Below are positions 46,728-57,208 of a DNA stretch of 64,000 bases, in pieces. The stretch is from Marinobacter salinexigens (GTDB taxonomy: Bacteria > Pseudomonadota > Gammaproteobacteria > Pseudomonadales > Oleiphilaceae). The position numbers were made by a program, and so were the translations under genes. Below the pieces are notes generated by a model. It was not told the origin of the DNA, ran no database searches, and worked only from the letters and a program-made list of their open reading frames with translations. Where the stretch lies: positions 1 through 64,000 of the forward strand of contig NZ_VTUU01000009.1 in the NCBI RefSeq assembly GCF_008370345.1, written 5' to 3'. Every line of letters starts with the position of its first letter. Within the stretch, counting starts at the first letter, position 1.

Positions 46728-47779
46728 CCCGCCAATGCGTCGACGTAAAGTTGTTCAGTTTGTTTCGCCATGGCTTCAAGCGTCAGCTTTTCCCTGGCGA
46801 AGGCCATTGCTGACTTCTCGGACGCCTTGAGCTTCTCCAACTCTCCAAGAGCCTGTGCGATGATGTTCTTAAAGCTGTCCATGCTGTGATCCTGGCTGAG
46901 GGCGTTTGCGGGAAGCATTTCCCGGCAGCCGGACACCGGCGTCGAAATAACGGGACAGTCAGCCAGCAAGGATTCCACGAGCGCATAGGGAAACCCCTCG
47001 CGATCAGAACTGATGACCGTCAGATCTGCCTGCTGGTAGGCCGGGGCCATCGGTTCCACAAAGCCGGGCAGGCTGATTGAATCTCCGGCATTGACTTCCC
47101 TGACCAGGTTTTCCAGATGCCTGCGTTCTGACCCTTCTCCGTAAATGGTCAGGTGCGCGTGGGAAAATGCCGAAGCCAACTCCGCCCAGGCCTTGATCAG
47201 CAGGCTGAAGTTCTTGACCGGCTCCAGTCGTCCCACGGCCACTACATTGAGTGAGCCGGCTACCATGCCGGGGGGGAGCCGGGAAGAGCACCCCGTTTGC
47301 GCGGGTATTGGCCGGGCAACGCCGTTGTATATCAGGTGACTGGACGGATGATCTAGCTGGTCGTAGATCTGCTGGCTGACGGCAATAACGTGATCCAGTT
47401 TTGCGAAGGGACCGTGGCTGGATTTGATGCCGTGAACGGTACCGATCCGCACCCTGGCAATTCCGCATGGTAGTCCGCTCAGTAATGTTGCTGCCTTGTT
47501 GCCCTGGGCGTGAATGATATCCGCGGCGATAGGGCGTAGCACCCGCTTTAACCTGTGGGACAGCCAGGGATTCCGCCGGCCCATTTGCACCGGTACCGGA
47601 TGAAAGTGGGTGCTTGTTGAAAAACGATGCCTGTAAGCCTTATGAGCCAGAACATGGATCGTATGGCCGTGCCCTGCCAACGCGTCCGCAAGGTCTGCGG
47701 TGTGTTTTTCCATGCCACCCCATGTGGTGCCGGGTGTTGCGAGGAGAAAGGCTATCGTCAAGCCTGCCCTGTCGTTCAT
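46712..47779 (-). CDS. GT4-family glycosyltransferase (downstream copy)
   Basis: The product is 355 aa. The N-terminal domain opens LTIAFLLATPGTTWGGMEKH (GGMEK acceptor loop). The C-terminal domain has VVAVGRLEPVKNFSLLIKAW and SSDREGFPYALVESLLADCP (EX7E). It is a retaining transferase of LPS core or a side glycan; specificity is unknown. Its start overlaps the preceding GT4 gene's stop by 4 bp, and its end overlaps the convergent GT2 gene. Confidence 0.88.
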   Translation of the reverse strand: MNDRAGLTIAFLLATPGTTWGGMEKHTADLADALAGHGHTIHVLAHKAYRHRFSTSTHFHPVPVQMGRRNPWLSHRLKRVLRPIAADIIHAQGNKAATLLSGLPCGIARVRIGTVHGIKSSHGPFAKLDHVIAVSQQIYDQLDHPSSHLIYNGVARPIPAQTGCSSRLPPGMVAGSLNVVAVGRLEPVKNFSLLIKAWAELASAFSHAHLTIYGEGSERRHLENLVREVNAGDSISLPGFVEPMAPAYQQADLTVISSDREGFPYALVESLLADCPVISTPVSGCREMLPANALSQDHSMDSFKNIIAQALGELEKLKASEKSAMAFAREKLTLEAMAKQTEQLYVDALAGYPPT

Positions 47780-48891
47780 TGTCTGGCCTGGCGGGCGGCA
47801 AGTACCTCGTTGTATACCCTGAGAGATGACTCTGTCTGGGCCTGCAACCGGAACTGGTAGGGAATCTTGATGTCCGGTATGTCAGAGTCCAGAACCTTCA
47901 TCGCGGTTTGGGCAAATGCGCTGATGTCATCGGGGGGAACCAGCCCCTCCTGATAGCAGGCCTGGAGGGTTTCTGCTGCTCCGCCCCGGTTAAAGGCAAC
48001 AACGGGTGTGCCGGACGCCAGAGCTTCCGTGACGGTGCGGCCGAATGGTTCGGGCTTGGTGGACATGTGGCAGACGACGTCCGCGAACAGATACAGTTCT
48101 GCCATATCATTTCGTTGACCGAGAAACGTGACGTTGTTGGTCAGCCCGAGTTCTGTGCGGCGCCGTTCCAGCTCATTCATGAAACGTTCTTTGCCAGGTT
48201 CTACGCCGCCCACAATGATGCCGTGTGTGTTGGGACGGGTGCGAAGAATTTCTGCCATAGCCGCCAGAAAATGAAGCTGGCCTTTCCAGCGGGAAATGCG
48301 CCCGGGCATCATCAGTATTTTCTTGTCTGCAAACTGAGGGAAATCCCGTAGCAGGTTCTGTTTCCAGGATTCGTTCAGCTGACGATTCTGGAAGTAATCG
48401 ACATTGACGCCGCGGTGAATGACGGTCAGCTTCTGTTCTGGCACCTGAAAGTGCTCAAGGACATAGTCCCTTACACAGGTGGATACGGCAATAATGCGAT
48501 CAGCCCTGGTCATGATCGCGCTGTAGGGGTTAACTGAGTACATGCCGTGAAACGTGGACACGATTGCTGGCCGTTCGTAGTCGGCCAGTCCTCTCCAGGC
48601 CAGGTTAACAATCCAGGCGGGCATCCGGGAGCGGACATGAATGATGTCGGGCTTCAGGTCCCGTATGAGTTGCCTCATAGGGCGGATCTGTCCGAACGAC
48701 AGGGGGGATTTTCGATGAATGGGCATTCGGATGTGCGTGCTGCCCTGAGCCCTCAGTTTCTCCACCAGGGGGCCGCCGTTGGAGACAACAAAGGATTCAT
48801 GCCCGCGCTTTGCCAGATCGGATGCAAACTCAATGGTGCCGCGCTCGACTCCGCCACTGTATAGGGCGGGCAACGCCTGGAGTATTCTCAA
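47776..48891 (-). CDS. GT4-family glycosyltransferase (upstream copy)
   Basis: The product is 371 aa from TTG 48891, which overlaps the ELM1-family stop as TTGA. AGAGGA lies 7 nt upstream, so this start is preferred over in-frame ATG 48984 inside the previous gene. It starts MRILQALPALYSGGVERGTI (GGVER acceptor loop) and has MMPGRISRWKGQLHFLAAMA and KPEPFGRTVTEALASGTPVV (EX7E). It is 4-bp coupled to the next GT4 gene. Donor and acceptor are unknown. Confidence 0.88.
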   Translation of the reverse strand: MRILQALPALYSGGVERGTIEFASDLAKRGHESFVVSNGGPLVEKLRAQGSTHIRMPIHRKSPLSFGQIRPMRQLIRDLKPDIIHVRSRMPAWIVNLAWRGLADYERPAIVSTFHGMYSVNPYSAIMTRADRIIAVSTCVRDYVLEHFQVPEQKLTVIHRGVNVDYFQNRQLNESWKQNLLRDFPQFADKKILMMPGRISRWKGQLHFLAAMAEILRTRPNTHGIIVGGVEPGKERFMNELERRRTELGLTNNVTFLGQRNDMAELYLFADVVCHMSTKPEPFGRTVTEALASGTPVVAFNRGGAAETLQACYQEGLVPPDDISAFAQTAMKVLDSDIPDIKIPYQFRLQAQTESSLRVYNEVLAARQARQ

Positions 48892-49874
48892 GTTGTCGTC
48901 CTCTTGTCCGTTTTCCCCGACCGGAGGGGCAGAGGTAACAGGCGCCGGCTGATGACCCAGCGGGCAGCTCTGTCGGCTTCCCATAATCCATGTTCGAGAG
49001 TATGCCTGCCGGACATGACCGCTTCGTGATCACTCACTGGCGAGGCCAGGCCCTCCTTGACCAGATGCATGATGCCTTCTGCCACACGGCTGCCGGTCTT
49101 TGCGGGTAGTTCGAGCAGTCCGGTCGGTATTCCTGACGTCACGGCTTCGCAGACCATGGACATACTGTCGGGTGTCACCCACACGGCGCGAGACGCAGGC
49201 AGTTGATGATTGAGCCAGCTTTCGTGAGTTCGCCGGTGATCAACGACGGTTACTTTCAGATTGGCAAGTTCTTCCAGGCGGGTGAGAAGGTCGTCCGGGG
49301 TTCGCCGTGACCCACTGATCGTCCATCGCCACTGGGGATAATCCATGATCAGTTTCTGTGTCTGGCTGAATATCGAGTCGCTGTCCCACTCGAAGTGTGG
49401 CGATGGGCCGCCAATCAGGATCAGCGCCTCAGGTTTGTTGGTCACTCTGGCCAGTGGGGTGACGGTGTTGATGACGCCTTGAGTTGTCAGGATGCGAGGG
49501 GAACTGGCCGGGTGGTCATGGGAGGGGATCGCGGCGGCGTTAACCCAGCGAACCGGGAACCCCGGTTTCATGATGACCATCGTTTTTGCGTTGCGGGACT
49601 TTCTGAGCGCGAGCAGAAGCCTGTGAGTACCGGTTCCGGCAGCGATAATCAGGTCCGGGTTGGGAAGGTTTTCCGACTGTTTGGGCGGCCTTGCCAGGAT
49701 AACCCTCCAGAGGGGAACTTTGCGTGCAGGAATTTCAACCCAGTGAAGGCTGGCTCCGGTCAGCACCCTCAGGCGGTTGCCAAGGCCTTTCAGCTGGTTT
49801 CTGTGGCCGGGCTTGTTGTCTGTTAACAGCCAGACAACGGGGGCCTGGTCATGATGGTCTTGCTGCCGTCCCAT
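48888..49874 (-). CDS. ELM1/DUF1022-family protein, putative glycosyltransferase
   Basis: The product is 328 aa. It matches the ELM1 (formerly DUF1022) family, with N-terminal VVWLLTDNKPGHRNQLKGLG, then LIIAAGTGTHRLLLALR, LILIGGPSPHFEWD and VWVTPDSMSMVCEAVTSGIP. The glycine-rich layout and the last motif resemble GT-B transferases such as LpxB/MurG-like proteins. The name comes from a plant mitochondrial fission factor; bacterial members sit in LPS gene sets, as here. Its stop overlaps the GT4 start by 4 bp, and the acyltransferase lies 34 bp upstream. Confidence 0.82.
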   Translation of the reverse strand: MGRQQDHHDQAPVVWLLTDNKPGHRNQLKGLGNRLRVLTGASLHWVEIPARKVPLWRVILARPPKQSENLPNPDLIIAAGTGTHRLLLALRKSRNAKTMVIMKPGFPVRWVNAAAIPSHDHPASSPRILTTQGVINTVTPLARVTNKPEALILIGGPSPHFEWDSDSIFSQTQKLIMDYPQWRWTISGSRRTPDDLLTRLEELANLKVTVVDHRRTHESWLNHQLPASRAVWVTPDSMSMVCEAVTSGIPTGLLELPAKTGSRVAEGIMHLVKEGLASPVSDHEAVMSGRHTLEHGLWEADRAARWVISRRLLPLPLRSGKTDKRTTT

Positions 49875-49908
49875 AGATCCGCACCATTGGTGACCTTGTT
49901 ACGTCGGG

Positions 49909-50856
49909 TTACTTGCGCTGGTAGAAGCCCGGATCCTCAGGATCTGGGCGGGTCTTGAAGCGCCTGTGCATCCAGAGATACTGATCCGGAGCCCGACGGA
50001 TTTCCTGCTCGATTTTGCTATTGATCGCGGTTGCATCCTGAAGGTCATCCCCGCTCGGGAAATTCTCCAGAGCCGGGTGAAAGTAAATATCATATCCGGG
50101 CTTGCCTTCCCGTCGGAAATGACTGAAAGGAACAATCTGGCAACCGCTGCGCTCGGCAATCCTGGAGGTAGCAGTAATGGTGCCTGTGGGGATGCCGAAA
50201 AACGGGGCGAAAACGATATCCTTACGGCCGTAGTCCTGGTCCGTGGCATACCAGACGGCGTGATTGCTTTTCAGGCTCCGGAACAAGCCCCTGAGATCTT
50301 TGGCGCCTAGTACAGTGCCATAACGCCGACCTCGTGCCCGTGTCATGACTGCATTCATAAGAGGATTATTGTGATCCCTCTGCATGACATCCGCACGGAT
50401 GACCTGTGTGACCAGACTACCGCCGAGATCCAGTGTGCTGTAATGGCCACCAAGGAGTAATACGCCTTTGCCCTGGCTGAGTGCGTGTTCAAAGTGCTCC
50501 AGACCATGGATGTCCGTGATGCCCATCAGTTTCGATGGGTCCCGGAACCAGGCGATGCCAAGCTCCAGTATACCGATGCCATTGGCGATAAAGGCATTGC
50601 GCACGAGAGCCGCCTGTTGCTCGGCAGGCAGTTCCGGGAAACACAGACGGATATTGGTTTCGGTAATCCTGCGCCGGCTTCCGGCGATCCGGTGTGCCAA
50701 CAGGCCGACCACTTTCCCCATCCACCACTGGAATCGAATCGGAAACTGGGCGACGCACCACATCACAGCAATGAGCACCCACGTCGGCCACCAGCGCGGG
50801 TGCCGGTATGCCGAGTAATCTGTGTTTCGTGGTAGTTTGCGGTACTTTTTCTTCAC
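49909..50856 (-). CDS. Lipid A late acyltransferase (LpxL/LpxM family), copy 2
   Basis: The product is 315 aa with a GTG start (50856) behind AGGA at a rather long spacing. One N-terminal membrane helix (about 22-45) is followed by the catalytic H(X)4D motif in GGHYSTLDLGG, then WYATDQDYGRKDIVFAPFFG and the C-terminal PDQYLWMHRRFKTRP. It adds a secondary acyl chain to lipid A at the inner face of the inner membrane. It diverges from waaA by 76 bp, matching the lpxL-waaA neighbourhood seen in other gammaproteobacteria. Confidence 0.9.
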   Translation of the reverse strand: MKKKYRKLPRNTDYSAYRHPRWWPTWVLIAVMWCVAQFPIRFQWWMGKVVGLLAHRIAGSRRRITETNIRLCFPELPAEQQAALVRNAFIANGIGILELGIAWFRDPSKLMGITDIHGLEHFEHALSQGKGVLLLGGHYSTLDLGGSLVTQVIRADVMQRDHNNPLMNAVMTRARGRRYGTVLGAKDLRGLFRSLKSNHAVWYATDQDYGRKDIVFAPFFGIPTGTITATSRIAERSGCQIVPFSHFRREGKPGYDIYFHPALENFPSGDDLQDATAINSKIEQEIRRAPDQYLWMHRRFKTRPDPEDPGFYQRK

Positions 50857-50932
50857 TTGTAAAAGGTCCTGGTCTTACGCAAAACAACGGGTTGTGCGCT
50901 ATGATAACGCACTGGTTTGCCTGGAGTCCTGT

Positions 50933-52186
50933 GTGCTGCAATTTATCTATTCCCAACTCATTCGGCTTCTTCTGCCCTTTATTCTTGTGCGGTTGTGGTG
51001 GAATGGCCGCAACGCTCCGGAACTCCGTCGCAACTGGCAGCAACGGTTGGGGATTGTGTCCCGGGCCGACGGTCCGGTTGTCTGGGTTCATGCTGTATCG
51101 GTCGGGGAAACCATCGCTGCGGCTCCCATGGTCCGGCGCCTGCTCGCCCGTAACCCGGATATCACGATTCTGATGACTGCGATGACGGATACTGGTCTGG
51201 CGCAGGCAAGAAAGATGTTCGGCGACCAAGTCAGGTATTCCTATGCGCCGTACGATACTCCGGGGTCGATCCGGCGCTTCCTTGCAAGGGTCCGGCCCAG
51301 CATTCTCGTGATCATGGAAACCGAAATCTGGCCTAATATGATCCGCCAGTCCCGGGCACGGGGTGTGCCGGTTTTCCTGATCAATGCCCGCATGTCTGAA
51401 CGATCGGCCCGTGGTTACGAAAGAGTTAAATCGCTGGCGGCCCCTATCATGAAAAGTATCAGTTGGGTGGCTGCCCAGGCGGAGAAAGACGCCGAAAGGT
51501 TGCGCAGAATAGGTGTCGCCGGGGATAAGGTCGATGTAACGGGAAGCGTCAAATTCGATGTCGATATTCCCGAGGCTGTCAGGTTAGCCTCCGAGACGTT
51601 CAAAGCCGCTCTGGCCGGGCGTCCGGTTTGGATTGCGGGTAGTACCCACAGTGGTGAGGATGCCCAGTTAATTGCTGCACATGAAAGGATACTGGCGGTG
51701 CATCCCCGGACCCTTCTCATTATCGTTCCTCGACACCCTGAACGTTTTGAACCGGTTGCGGAAAAAGTGGAGAAAGCGGGGCTATTGCTGGCCCGGCGTT
51801 CGTTGGGTGCGTCTCCCCAGGGTGCGCAGGTCTACCTCGGCGATACCATGGGTGAGTTGATGATGTTCTACGGTGCCAGCGACGTGGCCTTTGTTGGCGG
51901 ATCGCTGATCGAGCGTGGCGGACACAATCCCCTTGAACCTGCAGCCTGGGGCATTCCTGTGTTCTCCGGCCCCCACATCTTCAATTTTGAAACGATCTAC
52001 CAGCGGTTGCTGGATGATTCCGGTGTGAAACTGGTGAAAGACTCTGATGAGCTGGCGGACCACATTATCCGCCTGTTCAGTGATGAAACTGAACGGCAGA
52101 TTATCGGTGCCCGTGCGTTGGCGGTCGTCGAAAGAAACCGAGGCGCGCTGGACAAGGTGGTGGACGGCATCGTTGCGAGGGTGTGA
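50933..52186 (+). CDS. waaA: Kdo transferase
   Basis: The product is 417 aa (E. coli 425) from GTG 50933, preceded by GGAG at 6 nt. This gives the expected N-terminus MLQFIYSQLIRLLLPFILVR with one membrane anchor. An upstream ATG (50822) overlaps the divergent lpxL and was rejected. Family landmarks are VHAVSVGETIAAAP (catalytic Glu), METEIWPNMI, and FVGGSLIERGGHNPLEPAAW. It adds Kdo to lipid IVA. With kdkA in the same locus it may be monofunctional (one Kdo). Confidence 0.95.
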   Translation: MLQFIYSQLIRLLLPFILVRLWWNGRNAPELRRNWQQRLGIVSRADGPVVWVHAVSVGETIAAAPMVRRLLARNPDITILMTAMTDTGLAQARKMFGDQVRYSYAPYDTPGSIRRFLARVRPSILVIMETEIWPNMIRQSRARGVPVFLINARMSERSARGYERVKSLAAPIMKSISWVAAQAEKDAERLRRIGVAGDKVDVTGSVKFDVDIPEAVRLASETFKAALAGRPVWIAGSTHSGEDAQLIAAHERILAVHPRTLLIIVPRHPERFEPVAEKVEKAGLLLARRSLGASPQGAQVYLGDTMGELMMFYGASDVAFVGGSLIERGGHNPLEPAAWGIPVFSGPHIFNFETIYQRLLDDSGVKLVKDSDELADHIIRLFSDETERQIIGARALAVVERNRGALDKVVDGIVARV

Positions 52187-52210
52187 TGGCGGGGTAGCGT
52201 TCCCCGCCAT
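52186..52210. terminator. Stem-loop between convergent waaA and tolC
   Basis: Perfect 9-bp arms ATGGCGGGG and CCCCGCCAT surround a 7-nt loop right at the waaA stop. Neither side has a T-run, so termination would be weak or factor-assisted. Confidence 0.5.
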
Positions 52211-52233
52211 CTGAGCGAAACTAACCGGCAGGA

Positions 52234-53592
52234 TTATTGGGCGGGATCGTCCAGGGTTTGCTTCTCGTTGGCCAGGGCCTCAATGCCAGGAGCCGTCTCG
52301 CTCAACCAGCCGTTCAGGTCAATCAGGTCCTGGGGGCTGAGAATGCCAGCTGACTGCTTCAGTTGCAGAGAGTTGATTACATAGTCGTAGCGTGCGTTGG
52401 AGTAGTCCAGCAGTGCGACGTAGTATGCCCTCTCGGCATCCAGCACTTCCACGATATTCCGTGTTCCCACCTCATAGCCTGCACGAGTTGCATCCAGGGC
52501 GCTGCGACGGGAAATGATGGTCTGTTCGAGTGCTGAAGCGGTTTCGATGTTGTTGTTCACCGTGAGGAACAGGCTTCTGGTGTTAACCCTGACGTCCCGG
52601 CGCACCGTGTTGAGGCTCTCCTCTGCAACGGTGACAAGCGAACGTTGTTGTCTAACGCCAGCTTGCGTTCCGCCACCCGAGTAAAGGGGCACGTTAAGAG
52701 TCAGGCCGATGACGCCTTGTGTCCCTTCAAACTGGGACGGTGAGCCGCCATCGATATTGCTGTCGCCATAGGATGCGGTGAGATCCAGGGTCGGGTAATG
52801 GCCGGATTTGGCCACTTTCAGGTTGGACTCACTGGCATTCAGATCAGACATGGCAGATTGAATGGACCAGTTCTGCTCCAGGGCGGTTGTTTCCCACTGG
52901 GAAGGGTCCATGGGATCTGGCCGTCCGAGCGGGAATGTCTGGAGAAGGTTTTCCAGATCTTCGTTGTATTCGCCGGTCAGTCGGGCCAGCTGTTCACGAG
53001 CTACGTTGAGTTGGTTTTCCGCGGCAATGCGCTGACTGCGGGTGTCATCGTAACTGGCACGGGCTTCATAGACTTCGGTGATGGCGATCAGGCCCACATC
53101 AAAGCGTTCCTGAGCCTGTTCATACTGGCGCTGAATGGCCGCTTCGGCCGCCAGGGCCGTCGTGACCGTATCCCGTGCCCTGAGAACCGCGAAGTAGGCA
53201 TTAGCAACATCAAGGATCAGTTGTTGTTGCGCAAGGTTGTATTGGGCTCGAGCCGATTCGGTCTGGAACTGGCTGGCGTCGTAGGCAAACCAGGAATCAG
53301 CCCGGAAAAGTGGCTGGGAAAGCTGAACACCATAGTTAAGGCTCTTGTAGCTTTCGTCCTGATTATCCCCGTCCAGGTCGGTGTGATTGGCTTCGCCATA
53401 GGCGCCGATCTGGGGAAGCAGGGCACTCTGGGTGACGTCGCTGGCAGCCTGCTGGGCTTCAAAGCTGGCCCGGGCCGCGGCAATACCGGAGTCGTAGGAA
53501 AGTGCTTTCTCATAGGTCTCTACCAGATCCATGGAAAGGGCGGGCTGCGCCGCCAAGAGGCCAACAAGTCCGGAAAGCAGTTGTTTCTTCAT
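52234..53592 (-). CDS. tolC: TolC-family outer-membrane efflux channel
   Basis: The product is 452 aa from ATG 53592, with AGGAG in place. The signal peptide is MKKQLLSGLVGLLAAQPALS and the mature protein begins MDLVETYEKALSYDSGIAAA. Two structural repeats of long coiled helices and outer-membrane strands are recognisable, with the typical LYSGGGTQAGVRQ and YEVGTRNIVEVLDAERAYY segments. It serves as outer-membrane exit duct for type I secretion and RND/MFS pumps. Confidence 0.95.
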   Translation of the reverse strand: MKKQLLSGLVGLLAAQPALSMDLVETYEKALSYDSGIAAARASFEAQQAASDVTQSALLPQIGAYGEANHTDLDGDNQDESYKSLNYGVQLSQPLFRADSWFAYDASQFQTESARAQYNLAQQQLILDVANAYFAVLRARDTVTTALAAEAAIQRQYEQAQERFDVGLIAITEVYEARASYDDTRSQRIAAENQLNVAREQLARLTGEYNEDLENLLQTFPLGRPDPMDPSQWETTALEQNWSIQSAMSDLNASESNLKVAKSGHYPTLDLTASYGDSNIDGGSPSQFEGTQGVIGLTLNVPLYSGGGTQAGVRQQRSLVTVAEESLNTVRRDVRVNTRSLFLTVNNNIETASALEQTIISRRSALDATRAGYEVGTRNIVEVLDAERAYYVALLDYSNARYDYVINSLQLKQSAGILSPQDLIDLNGWLSETAPGIEALANEKQTLDDPAQ

Positions 53593-53764
53593 TGTTTCTC
53601 CTGAATACCTATGCACTTAAGCGTCCCGCTTGATACACCGGTTTGGCAGCCGATAGGGTCGCGCTCGGTCCGCAATCTATGGCTGGCCATTATGGACAAT
53701 AATCCTGCTCAGCTCTACACTTGCATTTGGCATCCATTATGGGTGCCAAACAATACAGAATCGC

Positions 53765-53865
53765 GTCTTGACGGGGTGCTGGTTTTCGCATGTTCGGAAA
53801 CCGGCTGAGATTGCAGTGCAGAACCCGCGACCTGATCCGGATAATACCGGCGTAGGGATTGAGAC
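53765..53865 (+). ncRNA. TPP riboswitch (THI element) upstream of thiC
   Basis: The conserved TPP aptamer is present in order: GGGGTGC (53773-53779), CTGAGA (53805-53810), ACCC, then CCTGATCCGGATAATACCGG and CGTAGGGA. GTCTT (53765-53769) pairs with GAGAC (53861-53865) to close helix P1. It senses thiamin pyrophosphate and would repress thiC when TPP is plentiful. Confidence 0.95.
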
Positions 53866-53901
53866 CATGAAGCTGAACGGCCTGTGCACCTGACTTATAC
53901 G

Positions 53902-53941
53902 AGCCCTCTCTTGCCTGTCCTCCGAAGGATGCAGGCGGGCT
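53902..53941 (+). promoter_or_regulatory. Stem-loop between the TPP aptamer and thiC
   Basis: AGCCC pairs with GGGCT, GCCTG with CAGGC and TCC with GGA to form a long hairpin about 37 nt after the aptamer and 68 nt before the start codon. No T-run follows. It is probably part of the riboswitch expression platform, but whether it acts on transcription or translation is not evident. Confidence 0.55.
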
Positions 53942-53943
53942 GA

Positions 53944-55890
<1,947 letters not shown>

Positions 55891-55950
55891 TGGCTTGCAG
55901 ATACACCCGGCTACCGGCTATCGTTCAAAGCTGATTACACATCGGGATGA

Positions 55951-56574
55951 ATGATGACCGAGCCGTTCCAGTTCAACGCCAGCGATGTCACCATCGAAAA
56001 GCGTGAAACCGTCTTCCAGGGCTTCTTCCGCATGGATAAGCTCTGGTTGACTCATCCGCGTTTTGATGGCGACACCATGCCAGTATTTACCCGCGAACTG
56101 TTTATCCGTGGCGATGCTACCTGCGTGCTGCCTTACGACCCGGTTCGTGATGAGGTCGTGCTCCTGGAGCAGTTTCGCCTCGGGGCCCTGGGGCGTTCGC
56201 AGTCGCCATGGCTGTTAGAACTTGTGGCGGGGATGAACGAAGACGGCGAGTCGCCGGAGGACGTCGCCCGGCGTGAAGGTCAGGAAGAGGCGGGTTTGAG
56301 CTTTGCCAGGCTGGAAAAGATCTGTGACTACCTGGTTTCACCCGGAGGGACGACGGAGCTCATTCACCTGTTCTATGGTGCAGTCAGTACCGAATCAGCC
56401 GGCGGACTGTTCGGTATCGAGCATGAGCACGAAGACATCCGGGCCCATGTGGTCAATGCTGAACATGCTATAGCCATGATCCGTGATGGCCGGATCAACA
56501 ATGCCGCCGCTATTATTGCCTTGCAATGGCTCGAACTGAATCGTTCGAGGCTACGGAACGAGGCACAGCAATGA
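55951..56574 (+). CDS. nudF: ADP-ribose pyrophosphatase (Nudix)
   Basis: The product is 207 aa (E. coli 209); the second in-frame ATG (55954) is also possible. The Nudix box runs GESPEDVARREGQEEAG near residues 91-107, with the catalytic glutamates in REGQEEAG. The following SPGGTTE loop is typical of ADP-ribose hydrolases. It cleaves ADP-ribose to AMP and ribose-5-phosphate. Its stop overlaps the DUF1249 start by 4 bp; nudF-yqiB-cpdA is the E. coli order too. Confidence 0.93.
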   Translation: MMTEPFQFNASDVTIEKRETVFQGFFRMDKLWLTHPRFDGDTMPVFTRELFIRGDATCVLPYDPVRDEVVLLEQFRLGALGRSQSPWLLELVAGMNEDGESPEDVARREGQEEAGLSFARLEKICDYLVSPGGTTELIHLFYGAVSTESAGGLFGIEHEHEDIRAHVVNAEHAIAMIRDGRINNAAAIIALQWLELNRSRLRNEAQQ

Positions 56575-57056
56575 CTGAGTGGGTGATGAAACCAAAGCGA
56601 TACGTCCCCGACCTGCGGCAGCTTGGTGCTCTGTGTGATGGCAATTACCAGAGGCTGAACAAACTGCGGCAACTGGAAGTCGATGGGAAGCCGGTGTGCG
56701 AATTCGAGTTGCACCGGGAGAACCAGTACCTTGGCCGGGTACGCATTGCCGTAATTCAGGAAGCCAGATTCACGGAGACTCTGCTGTTGGAGCAGGTTCA
56801 CAACTCGGGTCGGTGGCTGAACAACCCGCAGATGACCGTCCGCGTCTATCATGACGCTGCCATGGCAGAAGTGATCAGTTGTTACCGGGATCGCCGGATC
56901 GCGCCGGTCAATGATTACCCCAATCGGTTCATGCACCATCCGGATGAGAAAGTTCAGGTGAATGGATTTCTGGCGGACTGGCTGGATTACTGCCTGCGTT
57001 TCGGCCACCTGCCGATGGAGCATGCTGCCTGGTCGGCGGGCGAGGGTGTTGACTGA
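56571..57056 (+). CDS. DUF1249-family protein (YqiB-like)
   Basis: The product is 161 aa (E. coli YqiB 140) from ATG 56571, which overlaps the nudF stop as ATGA. It begins with a basic PKRYVPDLRQLGALCDGNYQ segment and has MTVRVYHDAAMAEVISCY and HPDEKVQVNGFLADWLDYCL, family hallmarks. Function is unknown. The conserved placement between nudF and cpdA suggests a link to nucleotide metabolism. Confidence 0.9.
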   Translation: MTEWVMKPKRYVPDLRQLGALCDGNYQRLNKLRQLEVDGKPVCEFELHRENQYLGRVRIAVIQEARFTETLLLEQVHNSGRWLNNPQMTVRVYHDAAMAEVISCYRDRRIAPVNDYPNRFMHHPDEKVQVNGFLADWLDYCLRFGHLPMEHAAWSAGEGVD

Positions 57057-57208
57057 CCCTGTGCCGCAGTTGTCATAATGTGAAATAAAAAAGCATAGCT
57101 TGGCAATAATGTGACGGTTGTTCCATTAATCGATGATCAAACCGTGAACGCTCGGCGTACACTTGTGTCATATACCAGAAGCTAGTGCACTTATTGACCG
57201 CGAGCATT

